NCBI GenBank assembly: GCA_012862575.1
Contig: BLSF01000103.1
Coordinates: 24,107 to 88,106, forward strand
Length of the DNA: 64,000 nucleotides
Direction of reading: 5' to 3'
DNA from: Parietichytrium sp. I65-24A
Lineage: Eukaryota; Sar; Bigyra; Thraustochytrida; Thraustochytriidae
Shown here: piece by piece, positions 37,710-50,400 of the stretch
Layout: each line of letters starts with the position of its first letter
How positions within the stretch are numbered: position 1 is the stretch's first letter
The notes under the pieces: model-generated
What the model saw: only the letters and a program-made list of their open reading frames with translations
Told to the model about the DNA's origin: nothing
Databases searched by the model: none
Position numbers and translations under genes: made by a program

Positions 37710-38654
37710 ATGGCTTTCACCCCTAGAGGCGGACGCGGAGGCGGCGGAGGCGGCCGTGGCGGAGGCCGTGGCGGCTTCGGCGGCGGTGGTCGCGGAGGCG
37801 GTCGCGGCGGATTCGGCGGAGGCGGCCGTGGCGGTGGCCGTGGTGGCGGCCGCGGAGGCGGTCGTGGCGGTGGCCGTGGCGGCGGTCGCGGAGGCGGTCG
37901 TGGAGGCGGCCGTGGCGGCGGCCGTGGTGGCGGCCGCGGAGGTGCAAAGGTTACGATCGAAAACCACAGGCACCCAGGTGTTTACGTCGCAAAGGGCAAG
38001 GGTGATGTGATCGCAACCAAAAACTCCGTTCCAGGCAAAGCTGTGTATGGCGAGAAACTCATCAAAGTCGACGGCGAGGAGAAGGTAGAATACCGCGTTT
38101 GGAACCCTTTCAGAAGCAAGATTGCCGCAGGTATCATTGGTGGCTTGAAGGAATTGTACATTTCCCCTGGCGATAAAGTCCTTTACCTTGGCGCTGCGTC
38201 CGGAACCACTGTCAGCCACGTTTCCGATATCGTCGGACCTACTGGTGTTGTCTACGCCGTTGAGTTCTCCCACCGCTCTGGGCGCGATCTCATCACCATG
38301 GCTAAGATGCGTACAAACGTAATTCCAATCATCGAAGATGCTCGGCAGCCAATGAAGTACCGCATGCTCGTCGGAATGGTCGACACTATCTTTGCTGATG
38401 TTGCACAGCCGGATCAGGCTCGTATTGTTGCCCTCAATGCTCACTCTTTCTTGAAAAACAACGGCCACTTCATAATTTCTATCAAGGCAAGCTGCATCGA
38501 CTCGACTGTGGATCCTGGAACAGTTTTTGTCAGAGAGGTCAACCTGCTCAAGAAGGAGCAGTTTAAACCAAAGGAGCAGCTCACTCTCGAACCTTTTGAG
38601 CGTGACCACGCAATTGTTGTCGGAACTTACAGACCAAACAAGAAAGGCGAATGA
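37710..38654 (+). CDS. NOP1: Fibrillarin (box C/D snoRNP 2'-O-methyltransferase)
   Basis: The 314-residue protein starts at ATG 37710. Residues 1-79 are a glycine/arginine (GAR) domain of RGG repeats, typical of eukaryotic rather than archaeal fibrillarin. The methyltransferase part starts at about 80: [12 protein letters not shown], the SAM motif [14 protein letters not shown] (about 158-171), [14 protein letters not shown], and [13 protein letters not shown]. The catalytic tetrad Lys137, Asp230, Lys259 and His300 can be placed. Fibrillarin methylates rRNA 2'-hydroxyls guided by box C/D snoRNAs, and also glutamine on histone H2A in yeast and humans; it acts in the nucleolus. No intron is seen. 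A long antisense frame over the GAR part is an artefact of the GGN repeats. It converges on the giant gene. Confidence 0.98.
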   Translation: MAFTPRGGRGGGGGGRGGGRGGFGGGGRGGGRGGFGGGGRGGGRGGGRGGGRGGGRGGGRGGGRGGGRGGGRGGGRGGAKVTIENHRHPGVYVAKGKGDVIATKNSVPGKAVYGEKLIKVDGEEKVEYRVWNPFRSKIAAGIIGGLKELYISPGDKVLYLGAASGTTVSHVSDIVGPTGVVYAVEFSHRSGRDLITMAKMRTNVIPIIEDARQPMKYRMLVGMVDTIFADVAQPDQARIVALNAHSFLKNNGHFIISIKASCIDSTVDPGTVFVREVNLLKKEQFKPKEQLTLEPFERDHAIVVGTYRPNKKGE

Positions 38655-39145
38655 AGAAGTTGAATTGACAGACAGTGAACCCCATCCCCCCTCGCAAAAA
38701 AAAGACAAAACAGTTGTATTTCCTTTCCATTGCATGAATCTTGAGACCTCTGGTTATGATGTGATGTGTTGTTTAATAGTGCATACGAAGCCTCCAGAGC
38801 GCCTTTGTTATCCTCTCTCTTTCACTTAACATCTTGTGCTGTGCTTCGTCAAACAAGTGCATGTTCAAGACGAGGCATGGGTTGTGATGTGATGTATACG
38901 CGCATTAGTTCGAAACATTCATCGCACTTTTCTTTCCCCTTCTTTCTCCGGCTTTAGGCAAGGCTTTGTCATAATCATTCGAGCACTACCAGTCGTAAAC
39001 AATGCGAAAAAGGATCAAATAAAATTTCATCGTGAACGACCGTATGAAAGTGCAATTAAACATATACTTTCGTGCTGCGACGATTTTGAGTCGCAAAACA
39101 ATCGGCGCTATATGCTGCTATGAGGACTCTGAGCTTCTCTCACTC
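38655..39145. other. Convergent intergenic region
   Basis: This 491 bp holds the 3' ends of fibrillarin (+) and the giant gene (-). An AATAAA is at about 39018. I see no extra exon that would extend the giant protein. Confidence 0.5.
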
Positions 39146-41470
39146 CTATTGCGCGGAGACTGCCACGCGAGCCCCCCGGCTATCAAGAAGCTTCCCAGTC
39201 TTTTCAAGCTCGCGAACTCTAGCCTGAGTTGCCAAAGCTAATAGAACTTTTACTTTTCCTGTGCCCAACTCAATACGTTTCAAGGTTCCAAAACGCTCAA
39301 CTACGTAGATATAATCGCCGCTCAGCTTAAGATGCTGTGGCCAAAAGATCGCGCCCTCTCGAGAGTTGGCGAGAACTTCCATTTTGCCTCCGCTCAACTT
39401 TATTCGCGTGATCGTATTCGCATTGCTCTCTGCCCAGTACAGGTATCCACGCTTTCGAAGACTGGTGGTCGAATCGTTAAGCTGGATCGCCAAAGCTGTG
39501 ATTCGGCCTTGCGACGAAACGCGAGCGATCTCCTTCCTCGATTTATCCAACAGATTAAAGCGTATTATCGCGCCTTCTTCTGCGACATAGAGCTCCTGTC
39601 TTGCAATATCGATCGCGAGCCCTATGGGTTGCCTAAATGATCCAGCCACCGCAGTATGTATCAACTTCCCCGACGTTGATGAGACGGGCCAGTCCACTGC
39701 AATGATGCGGCCACTGTTTCGCAGGCTTGCGTATAATATCGAGCAATCCGGTGAAAACAAAAGCGCCGAAGCAATGTCCTCCTTGAAATCTATCGACTGA
39801 ATTTTACTGGAAAACTCCCCGGACTCCACCTGAGCATGCTTGACCTGGAACTTTTTCGCATCGAACCAGGCAAGTGTTTTGGTTTCTTCACACAGGGCAA
39901 GGGACTGCGGAGCTCGCGACGCGACATCCACTTGTACCGTGGAAACCACAGGGTCTGGAAGCTCCTTTCCGTCCCTCTTCCCTAGCACTTGCACTGTCTC
40001 GGCATTGATTATGGAATTCCCTCCCGTGGCCGCAATAAAGTTGGAAAGCACCAATCGCCTCAGCGTACCCTTCAGGTCGTCACGAATCTCGCAAACCAGC
40101 TCCTCCGAAGAAACGAACTCCTCCAAAACACAGGTCCGGTCAAGATTTGGAACCTTTATGGACGCTATATCGAACTCGCCACTGCCAAAACGCTTTCCCC
40201 AGATCCTCAACCGAATTCCTCCGCTCTCTAGCACCTGAAATTTCTGACTCTCCAGTGCGCTATCACTAGATGAAGTTGCTATCTCAGATCCATCCGACAA
40301 GTACACGTCTCCGCCGGAGCTTATTTCCAATCCGTTGAAGTTGTGCAAATCAATTGCACTTCCTTCGGCATATTTTCCGGCGTTATTTGCATTGTGAAAT
40401 TCAGAAAACTTTCCACTTTGCTGAAGACCCTCCAGGCGTTCGATACCGAATCCAACCTGATCTAGAAGGTGGGAAGGCACTTGCTTCAGCAGCGTTGCAT
40501 CTGTATCCGGCAAAGCCTGAGCACCGCTTGAGCTGAAAATTCGAATTGCGCGGACGATTGAGAACTCTCGCGAGGAGTATGTAACTCTGCGCAAAACTTT
40601 GTCGAAGACGCAGGGCACCTGTTTCCAGCCGCCTACGTCCAACTCGTTGGAAGTCTTCATGCACATAAAGTCTTCGCCGTCTGAGGTGACATCAAAAGAC
40701 ATTGAGACCTCCTTTTCGAATGAATGTGGTGAGAGGAGGTGACAGTCGGACGCAGATGTGCGAGCGCTATTCGACATTGCCACAAACACGCAATCGTAAA
40801 CGCGGGCCTGGACCGTTGCTACGACATCAGTCACGGCACCAGCCGGTACCGTTACGGTCAGCCCACCAGCTGTGAGAAGCCCTCCCGAAGATCGGCTGAC
40901 CTCCTGGGAAGTGTGTTGGGATGATAACGATTGGATACCTTCCAACACATTCTCGCGAAGAGATGGATACAAGTTTACAATCTCAGGGGCGATACTCGCT
41001 GGAACAGCAACCAAGGTGCCTAGGTTTGTCGCTCTCAGATCGCTCAGAAGCGTCAAAGTGTCTGCAACAAGCAACACGACCGCACCCCAGTCCTCGCGGA
41101 CCAAATCAACTTGGAGTACTCCAACCAGCACATCTGCCGCATACTCCGGTAAAGATTGGACCAAAGAACGCGCAATGCCTCGGTATAACGAACTGCTTGC
41201 ATTTGTCGCAATCGACGCGATCGTTTCGACGTAGTGTGACTTTTCGGCATCTTCTAACGCGAGGACCAGAGTTTGCGAAGCTTGCGCCAAGACCACAAGT
41301 TTGACGACATCAGAGTCTTCAGCTAGCATCAAGTCACCAAACAAGCTTGGGTCCACGATTACCCCGGAACCTTCGCTTATCGTTTCAAGCAAGGTGGTGA
41401 CCGAGTCCGAAAGTGTCACATTTTCCAGGTCCACAGATGTGTAGTCTGTTTCATTCAGACTATCCTCGTA
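39146..41470 (-). other. Post-GPS soluble tail of the giant protein: helical, ZU5-like, TIG-like, YWTD/NHL propeller
   Basis: About 775 residues follow the GPS. GGLTVTVPAGAV resembles the start of a ZU5 domain. GGIRLRIWGKRFG followed by CVLEEFVSSEELVCEI (about 40090-40240) resembles an IPT/TIG domain. From about 39930 to 39240 there are propeller repeats: ALLFSPDCSILYASL, QPIGLAIDIARQELYVAE, RGYLYWAESNANTITRIKL and QHLKLSGDYIYVVERFG. No hydrophobic stretch is long enough for a membrane helix. The chain ends ARVAVSAQ. Confidence 0.65.
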
Positions 41471-44400
41471 CGATGGCAAAGTGCTGAAATCCGTCAAGTG
41501 CGTGCAACAGCAGCGAGTGAATGAACTGTCGGGCTGTGACACCGTTGTACATCCATCCGAGCTCCACGCCCTCGTTGATTTATTCCAATAAACGCACCGA
41601 TTCTCTACGATGGAAGAGCAAGAGGCTGCGGTTACTGGGAGCTCCATACATATCTTCTCCGAAGCATTGCTGACCACCAGCTCTTCACCACTTGATTGGT
41701 CATACAGCGTGATACTTGCCACCTCCGCGGTCAGGCCACCACCGCAAGCCATGTCGCTGCCACTATCTGTCTCGCTTTCGTATGGATTTTCACCAAAGCT
41801 GTTCATCTCGATTTCCACGACTTGCGCGTCAGAAAACCCTAGCGCGCTTCCGGAAGGAAATTCGACCGCTTGGCCGCCTTTGCCGGCGCTAGTGTCCGAA
41901 GAGGACGAAGGCAACGCCAAAGAACCTAAGCTCGATCCAGTTCGACGAGCAAAGGAGACTTTCAAACTACTTTGATCTGACACGAAAGCGTCCTCGCCCG
42001 CTTCAACATTTTGGAGAATTGCTTTCCTCAATGCGGAAACGCTACTCTTCACAAGCTTCAAGACAGTGTCTGTTTCGTTCAAGTGTGTTGTCGTCGCATT
42101 TCCTTCAAATTTGAACTTGGACATCACATTTGACAAAACCTGCACAACCTTGTGCCCAGTGTTCTCCTCCACCTTCAGGTTATTGAGTGATGAAGTTTTT
42201 GCAAGACTTTCCACCAAGTTGAGCACTTGGACAGTGTCATTTGTTGACATTGTGCTCTGTGCATTACTCAGCTCCCGAACAACTTCCATCGAACCATCAA
42301 TCACCTGCGCAGACGGCTCACTGCTCTTACTTATAGAATCCACCACTGAGAGTATTTGCGTTTTAGAAGATTGGAGATCGTCTTCTGTGATACTTTGGGC
42401 ATTGCGGCTCAGAGCGCTGCTCAGGATAAGTGACTGTTGCAAAATAGTCTCTGTATCAAGCGAGCCGGTAGACATGCTCTCCTGGAGCGCTTGGCCTTCC
42501 AGAGCTATTTCGGATACAGCAAATGTTCTCTGACTGACTTCCACTGAGCGTAAGATGCTAGTTGTCGCTCCATAGCGATCTGCAACGTATACCTTTACAT
42601 AATTTACGCCCGCAGGCAAATAGAACGTTCCGCGTGACGACTTTCCGAAAGGACCAAGTGCGCTTTCTTCGCCGCTCTGAGAAATTCGCGCAAACCGGTA
42701 TTGAAGAGGCATATGAGAGCTTTCGTCCACCCACCCTTCACATTGGATCGCAAATGGCGTACTTAACTCCTCACCGGTGCTCGGCGAAAGCTCACAGCTT
42801 CCTAAACGAGGGGCTTCGTTCGCAACAAACTCGATCTCTGCATATGAAATGTTTGTGCCTTCGTTGTAAGCCTCGCTCAACCGAAAGCGGTATTGGACGC
42901 CTGGAGTTAGAACATTGCCTCGAATGACCAAAGTGCTTTGGGTGAGAGGGGTGCTAAAATAGCTCTCTTGCAGGACATTTCCCGAGACAAAAGCTGAGTT
43001 TGGAATATCACCGTCCACCTGCGCCCAGAGCAGACTTGGAGTAGCACTCGATGAACGGCCGCGTAACACAAGCCTTTCGGAAGGGTTGATGTACGGCAGG
43101 TCCTCCGAAAGCAAGCAACTCTCGCCACATTCGATCGGATCTATGCTGACTTCTGGAGGGCTTCCTTCCAATGTCTCTACATATATTTGGGCCCGTGCTT
43201 CTCGGCCGTCTTTCTCAACCTTTACGCTGAAAACGTACACCATACCAGGACTTAGCTTCGTCGCCAGAACTGTCATGTTCGCACTCCTTTGTGTCGACAA
43301 ATCCAGTGCACCGCTGGTCTCTGCGTCGACACACTGTTTAGAATCGGTGTCGGTCTCAAGAATGCAAGACCATGAGAAATTCAGGAGACTCTCTGATTCC
43401 CCGTCGGGGTCATAAGAGGAAGACGCGTCCAGGAGGAGGTCCCTATCCAATCCGTGTGTGACCCTCCTTCCTTTGGAGATGGAAGCAACGAGTGAGCTTT
43501 GCTCTATCTCTACCAATACAGGACGAGAGGTAGCGCTGTACACTAAATCTCCCTTGGTCACTTCAACCTTGGCTACAAAACGAAAACTTGAGAGCGATGG
43601 GAAAGAAGCACCAGATATGGTCAGAGAACGACTACTTGTATACAAGGCATCATTCTTGACAAGAACTAAAGTCCCAAGGTCCGTACTCATGGTGACGCTG
43701 TTGTCGGCCCACGTTGCTGCGGTGGCGTCTGTGTACCAGGTGTACGTGAAGGAGGTGATCGTCTCGTTTCCAGTTTGATCACAAGGCATGAATTCGCCCT
43801 TGGCCCGCAAGGTCAACACCTCCGATTTGAAAAGGCTTACCAGGGGCGCTCCTTCGATTTCTACGATCGGAAGCGCACCACTTTCTCTGGTTACCACAAT
43901 AGAAGCAGCGTCTGAGTGCATTCCCCAGTTGGTTAATTGAACCGTGAAATTGTACTGTACATCAGCTTCAAGCAACGAGGAATTTATGGTAGCAATAAGG
44001 TTGTCATTCCGCTCGAGGAGAAACTCTTGAAGTGTCTCGAACAAAGCGTCATCAACAACTCCCTCTGCAGACACGCTCCACCCTATCGACCCTCGCACAC
44101 CTAAAACGGAAGTGCTAGCATCCAAAACAAACGTTTGAGTTCCACATCCAACTTTCGAAGGACCGCTCAGTGACGAAATTGGATCCGGAACCTCACCTTT
44201 TACTGACAACTCGGTGGCAGTTTCTTGCATGAAGTCACCGGTATACCCGGCAGCCGTCAAAATACTTCCATCCAACCAAATGTAATGCCCAGGCTCTATT
44301 AGAGCTTCATGGCCAACGTAGAGGAGAAGCACAGTAGCACTCTTCCATCGGCAATGGGTGTCCGATTCGAGGCCAGACCACCCCAACGCGATGCCCACTT

Positions 44401-47400
44401 CTAAAATCGTATCACTTTTATTCGTTGAACAGTCGCCAGTCTCTACGCCAAAAGCAAGGTCGGTACACGTTGGACGGTTTGTATCTTTGGAAAACTCGAT
44501 CTCAATTACATCTCCAACCTGCAAAAATTGCGCCCTGGTGACCACCGGGGCAGACGTGTGGCTAGACTCTGTGACGGTGACTGCAACGTCCCTCACAAAC
44601 ACGCACGGACATGCTACACTGGAGGAGCTGAGGCCAACGTCCATCTGTTGAACAAGATCAGCTTCAACAGAAGATTCCATTTGCTGCAAAGCCCTGTACA
44701 AGACTTGTTCAAATTCAAGCCCGTAGGCCATCAGAACAGCGACGTATTGCATTATTTCCTCACACCCATAAGTGCCAGTGCTCGCTCGCATGTCCATATC
44801 GTAATTTGGGTCTACGTCACTCGACGAGTGATGCTCTATTGTCACATTCAGCAAATTGCCTGCACTACCTTCCCAGACCAGGTCTTTACTTGGTCGGATT
44901 ACTACATTCTGTGCAATTTCCCAGCTTGCCTCATCAAAGACGAAAGTCTCTGGCTCAATCGTGACCTGCTCAACCATGATAGTTTCGAAAGATTTATTGC
45001 CAGAGCACGGGTCTATCCAAGTTCGGGTGATTGGGACCGGTGCGGAAGAGGCAGATACGAGCACAGTCCCAAGAGGCTTCGATGAAAGCCTCACGGAGTA
45101 CATCGCCATGTCGTCTTGAACATCTTCATCCAAGGCAATGACTTCCCCTGATGTATTGATTTGGACCGCCGCCAAGTCGTTATCAAATGACGTGAAATTG
45201 AGATCTATTTCGTCGATCGCTTCCCCGTTCAAAAGAAGCTTCAAGCGCCAAGTTTCTCGCCTGACTGGGGTGGGGTCTTGAATGTCGTCATCAAAGCTGG
45301 GTACAGAAAATTCTATCTCACGGCTCCAATCCTGAACCTCTCTGGAAACGTTGTACACGAAAGTTGATGTGTTGAGAGGCTGCTCCCCCCAGTGCATCTC
45401 CGAGAACCCGAGCTGAATTTGCAAGTCGGCCGTCGGCTTTGAGGTCAAGCTCACATTGACACGCACCTCTTCCCCTTCGACCAAGAAGTATTCAACCACG
45501 TCTGTGTTGATACCTAGGATGTCATCGTCGAAAATCCCAACCTCAAAGTCTTCAAGTCGAGAGCCAGATGCTTTGAGTTCGCTATATGCCGAGTCTTCAG
45601 ACGTTTCCACAGTGTGCCAGAGACGAACTGATCTTGAGTTTGGTCCTGCGTACTCGTCATTTGTAACCGTCACGAGAACGGTTTGAGCTTGAGACCAATT
45701 CGAAGGGCCAAAATGAAGAGTATTTGGATCAAAGACCAGATGGCTGACCGCAAGATTGCAGTCAAGTTCCTCGTCGTACGAAATGCATTCGATTGTGGAG
45801 TCACAAGCCAAGCCCCAATCCATCATCCCAGTAACTGTACTTTGACACACCCCTTTTTGCGATCGAGGAACAATCACCACAACACCCGTCGGCTCCGAAG
45901 TGAGCGAAACAGTATAGTTCGCAAAGCCAGTTCCCTCGTCCAGCTCAAGTCTAGTTGCATTATTTTCGAGCTCAAGATGGGTCACATTAAGGCCTGCAAC
46001 GTCGTTGTCGATGATTGTAACGCGAAGCTCTTTGTCATACACGAGCCGCCCAAAATCCTGGTGTTCAACTGTCAAAGAATGTATAATTTTGACCTCCCGA
46101 GTACCCTGGGCAATCTCATCACTCGGGAGATTGTAGTGCACAGGGAGCGGCTCCCCCAGGAACTCGTATCCAATTTCGTACTCGATTGGGTTGACTGTCC
46201 CGTTGAAGTCCACGCTGCCTTCTTCAGGCTTCGATATTGTCAGCATAATCGTACCATTCAGAGTCTCTGCGTCAAAGTCGATATACAGCGAATAGGTTGC
46301 AACTGCATTCCCATCGTCCACTTCACCGAGAGTTAGAAAGGCAGGCTCAAACTCAAACTGGCCAACGCTGTATGTCGGTAAAAGCGTTGGTGACGCTGTG
46401 GGTGCTTCAGATGGGCTTTGTGTTGGGGTATCTGTTGGAGCACTTGTTGGCGAAAGAGTTGGAGATGCCGTTGGGATATCTGTCGGGCTGCGAGTTGGGG
46501 AAACAGAAGGTGCCGCTGTAGGTGCCTCGGTGGGATGGCTCGTTGGTGATGATGAAGGTGACTCCGTTGGCGCTTCTGTAGGTGATGATGACGGTGAAAG
46601 CGTGGGGTCACTTGTGGGCTCATTCGTTGGTGACCAAGTTGGTCCTGCTGTCGTTGGGGATCTGCTTGGTGTGACTGTTGGCTCCAGGGTCGGCGAGACT
46701 GTTGGCTCCAGCGTTGGGGCTTCCGTGCTTGGCGCTTCAGTTGGTGACATGGTCGGAGAGGAAGAAGGCTGGGCAGACGGCTGTGCTGTGGGAGCTTCCG
46801 AAGGAGACTCTGTGGGGGATTCCGTCGGGATAAGCGTTGGCGAAGAACTTGGGACAACAACTGAAATTTCGCTGGAGAGAAGTTCAGCTGAGCCTGGCGC
46901 TTCGCTATTCGACGCACTCAATACCACTCTAGTGCTCTCAGAAACTTCCAAAAGTAACAATTGCACGAGGAACGAGCCATCAAACTGCGAGGTGACATTA
47001 ACTTCCCATGAGGACTCGGGTATCGGCTCCAAATTATCACTTGATACGTCCCATTTGACTGCAACATTGTCTGTTATGCGATTCTCATAAAGGTCTTGCA
47101 GAGACAGCGAACAGTTGATCGTAACGCCAATCCAACCATCCGAGTCGCACAGTAGTGTAGAGTGAGCTACTGCCCAGCTGTCTGGCACAACACTCATCGC
47201 AAAAGATCCAATCTCGAAAGTGCCGTATGTGATGACCAACGAGGCTGGCCCCGCAGATGACAGTACCCCAACAAGACGGTAGAGACCATTCGAGATGTAA
47301 CTGACCTTGAGAGTGTCAATCTTCGAGGCATTGCCATCTTGGATGCCGATGGCAGGAAGCTCGAATTCGTTCCCGCTAAGGCTGCCATTCACATCTCGTG

Positions 47401-50400
47401 CAGTGAGAAGTATACTGAACATTTCGCCAGCAACAAGTGTCTGCGAAGCTGGCTCTTCCAAAGTTGCATTGCACAGCGCAGGCTCAATGCTTCCCGGCGA
47501 AACGTCCACGGATTCTGAAAAATCATTCAAGGACACAGTCAGTTCACAATTTGACGTACACGTCTCGGAATGGAGTTCATAGAGTCCCACAATTCCTCCG
47601 GATTTCTTGACTTCGTAAGACTGGGTTCCCGATACGCTGTTCTCAACCGAGAGTAAAGTCGTCATATTCTCTACTTCACCTAAAGTGTTTCCGGCCAAAT
47701 TTCCAAGCTCGTCTTCAAAATACAAGGTACACACCAGTGAGGCATTCGTTACCGTTTTTTGCGGGCAATCCATTTCACGTAATTTCACTGGTTCGAGCGG
47801 CAGTACCTCCATCGATACAGATTCTCCAATCACTGAATTAGACGCCCCGTAGTATACGGTGACGGTGCCCACCCCTGAAAGAGTCGAGTTTTCAAATAAT
47901 AGCACATAACATTGGCTCTCGTTTGACATTGTCGAGTTTGGTGCCAGCTGCGTCAGCGATTGATCCGAAGAGCTTTGCACAGTCGTCATTGACCCTGATA
48001 ATCCAAGACCACCAGTCTCGCTCCAGATGGGGTTGCCGTACGCATCACTCAGCTTGATGCAGCAACTCACTTCACTCCCGGCGACAACAGTAGGGCTACT
48101 CGCATTCCTGCCTCCACACGTGACCTCACTATTGAGGGAGTTCACAGATCCCGCAACTACCGTTACGGTGTGCCCTTCGCTCATCTGCACACCTGCCAAG
48201 ACTCCCATCAAATTTACCGACGATGCAATAAACAGACTTAGACGAACAGAATAGATGCCGGTGGAAACGAACTCCACCGCATTAATAGTGGTGCTCTCAT
48301 CACCGATTATTCTGATACCATACACATCCGACTCGTTGCCACTTTGCTCTCCAGAAGAGTCTTTAGTGAACACTGTGCACATCATGTCCTCTCCTGCTGT
48401 GACCTCATCAGGGCAAATCATAGTGGACTGGGTCGCGCTAATTAAGCTTTGAAAAATGTGTACAGTCCAGGTTAAATTGGTTGCTCCTGCGACCATCAAA
48501 GTCACCTCGACCTCATTGGGTGCCGACCCGGACTCCAACCAAACGACTATTTCTTCACTTTCCAAAAACCAGCTCCAAGCGTCCAGGATATCCTTGCTAG
48601 AGTTAGCACCATTTGTGGTCAAGCTCAGCAAGGCTTCGTACCCTTCTGTCGACGGGTTTCCAAACGAGTCACTAGCAGAAATATAACAAGGGAATGTCGC
48701 GTTAATTGGTGCGCTTTCCACGCAATGCATTGCAACCGACTTCGGATCCAGCTGACCAGGTCCAATGGCCAAAGTTCCCTGGTATAACAAACTTGATTGG
48801 TACGAAATCTCCACACCCAGGTCTGCAAAGGAAGTATTCGAGAAAAGTACAACGGAGAAAATCCCGGTCTCGTTTCCGTACATGACATCCACCTCAATGG
48901 CGCTTACACCCCCAGACCCCTGGAGTACGACTTGAAAGGCGTCCAAGTCTGCTTCACTACCGGATGGATTCCCGCTTTCATCCCTCGCGTACAAGATGCA
49001 GTTAACAGGGAGTCCAACAGTTCCGTCTGCGCAAATCGCGGAGCTCTCTTCTGCAGCAATAGGCCCAGCCTGAACAGTAACAACCGCTGGTGTCACATCC
49101 TGAACAGTGGCATCGGACAAAATCCTCCTTCCAGACACCCCAAGAAATTTCACTTGATACATACTTTCACCAGCCGTATTAGCCAGGGCCCCGCTCGAAA
49201 AGACACCTCCAGCAAAGTGTGTATTCAGCGCTGATTGGCGATCTTCGGTGTCAAGACCTGACAGGTTCGTTGCATGGGCAGGAACTAGGGACACTGCAAT
49301 GGCACCAGCTTCATATGCTTCACCGACGATGGACCCATCCGCACCGTAGCTCACCGTAGTACAGGTGATTCCCCCACCTGCAACTGCGTCTTCTGAGCAA
49401 AACGCTTTGGAGTTTTGCGGGTTTACCTTGCCTTCTAGAATTTCTATGTGAGCGGGCTCTGAATTTTTCCCTGCTATCACCAGGGTCACTTGAATCCCTC
49501 CCAGTTGCAACGGGGTTACATCGTCAAATGCGACAATGAAGACTCCATCCGACAACCGCTTGGACACTTCCAGAACTCCAAGCAATGGAGAGATGGACGG
49601 GTCCGCAGTATTCGTTGCGACGGCTTGCACGACTTCCAGGAACCTGTCGTCCGTGATGACGTTCGAAAAGGGATCGACTAGGCTCAATTCGCAGAGCAAA
49701 GGTGTTGCATATGGATGGCTCAAAGGACATGACAATGTTGAGAGCATGGCAGATGGCGTAGCCGACAAAATCTCTACGAAGGCTGGGGAGCCTATTTCTA
49801 CACCGGCATACATTGCAAGGATTGTTGCATTGGATGCGCTTTCCTTCGTGGTTATCGAAAATTGGAACCTGCCCCAGCTCGACTTCGACACAGAGACGTT
49901 GGCGAATCGACTTCCAACCAGCGCACCTGCCTCTTCAACATGAGTGATGGATACTTGCTCCAGGTCCACATTCTGCGAAGTGGGATTTCCAAAAGCATCC
50001 CGAAACTTTGCAGCACATAAGAGTTCCGATCCGGCGACTACACTCGCAGCTTCACATGTGAAAGAAGATTTACCAAAATCAACTTCCGCTGGTTGAATTC
50101 CCAAGGTGGCGACCGTCAACCCGTTGAGGGAAATCAGGGCAAAGCCAATGCCCTCAACGCCGCTATAGGTGGGAGTGAATGAAACTGCAAATTTCCCTGT
50201 TGAGAGATATTGCACGGACGTTACAAGCGTCTGCCCTCCGTTATTTACCAACAAAGCTACACTTGGTCCGACCGCTGCATCTCCGACAAGCTCACCAAGA
50301 TCGGAAATCAAAGACATAGTACACGTCACGAGAGATCCGGCTGAAACTGTTTCAGTTGGGCAAACAATGAAAGACAGCTCCTCATTGAATGTGAACGGGA

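Noticed and set aside
37539-38735. Long antisense frame over fibrillarin (Ala/Thr-rich)
   Set aside because: It is the complement of the GGN-rich GAR repeats and of fibrillarin codons; fibrillarin itself is certain.
230-39145. tRNA or rRNA genes in the intergenic regions
   Set aside because: I looked for T-loop-like GGTTCGAATCC and paired stems and found none convincing; a covariance-model scan would be decisive.
46398-47090. Gly/Val-rich + strand frame
   Set aside because: It is the complement of the PTxSP linker of the giant gene and has no independent support.
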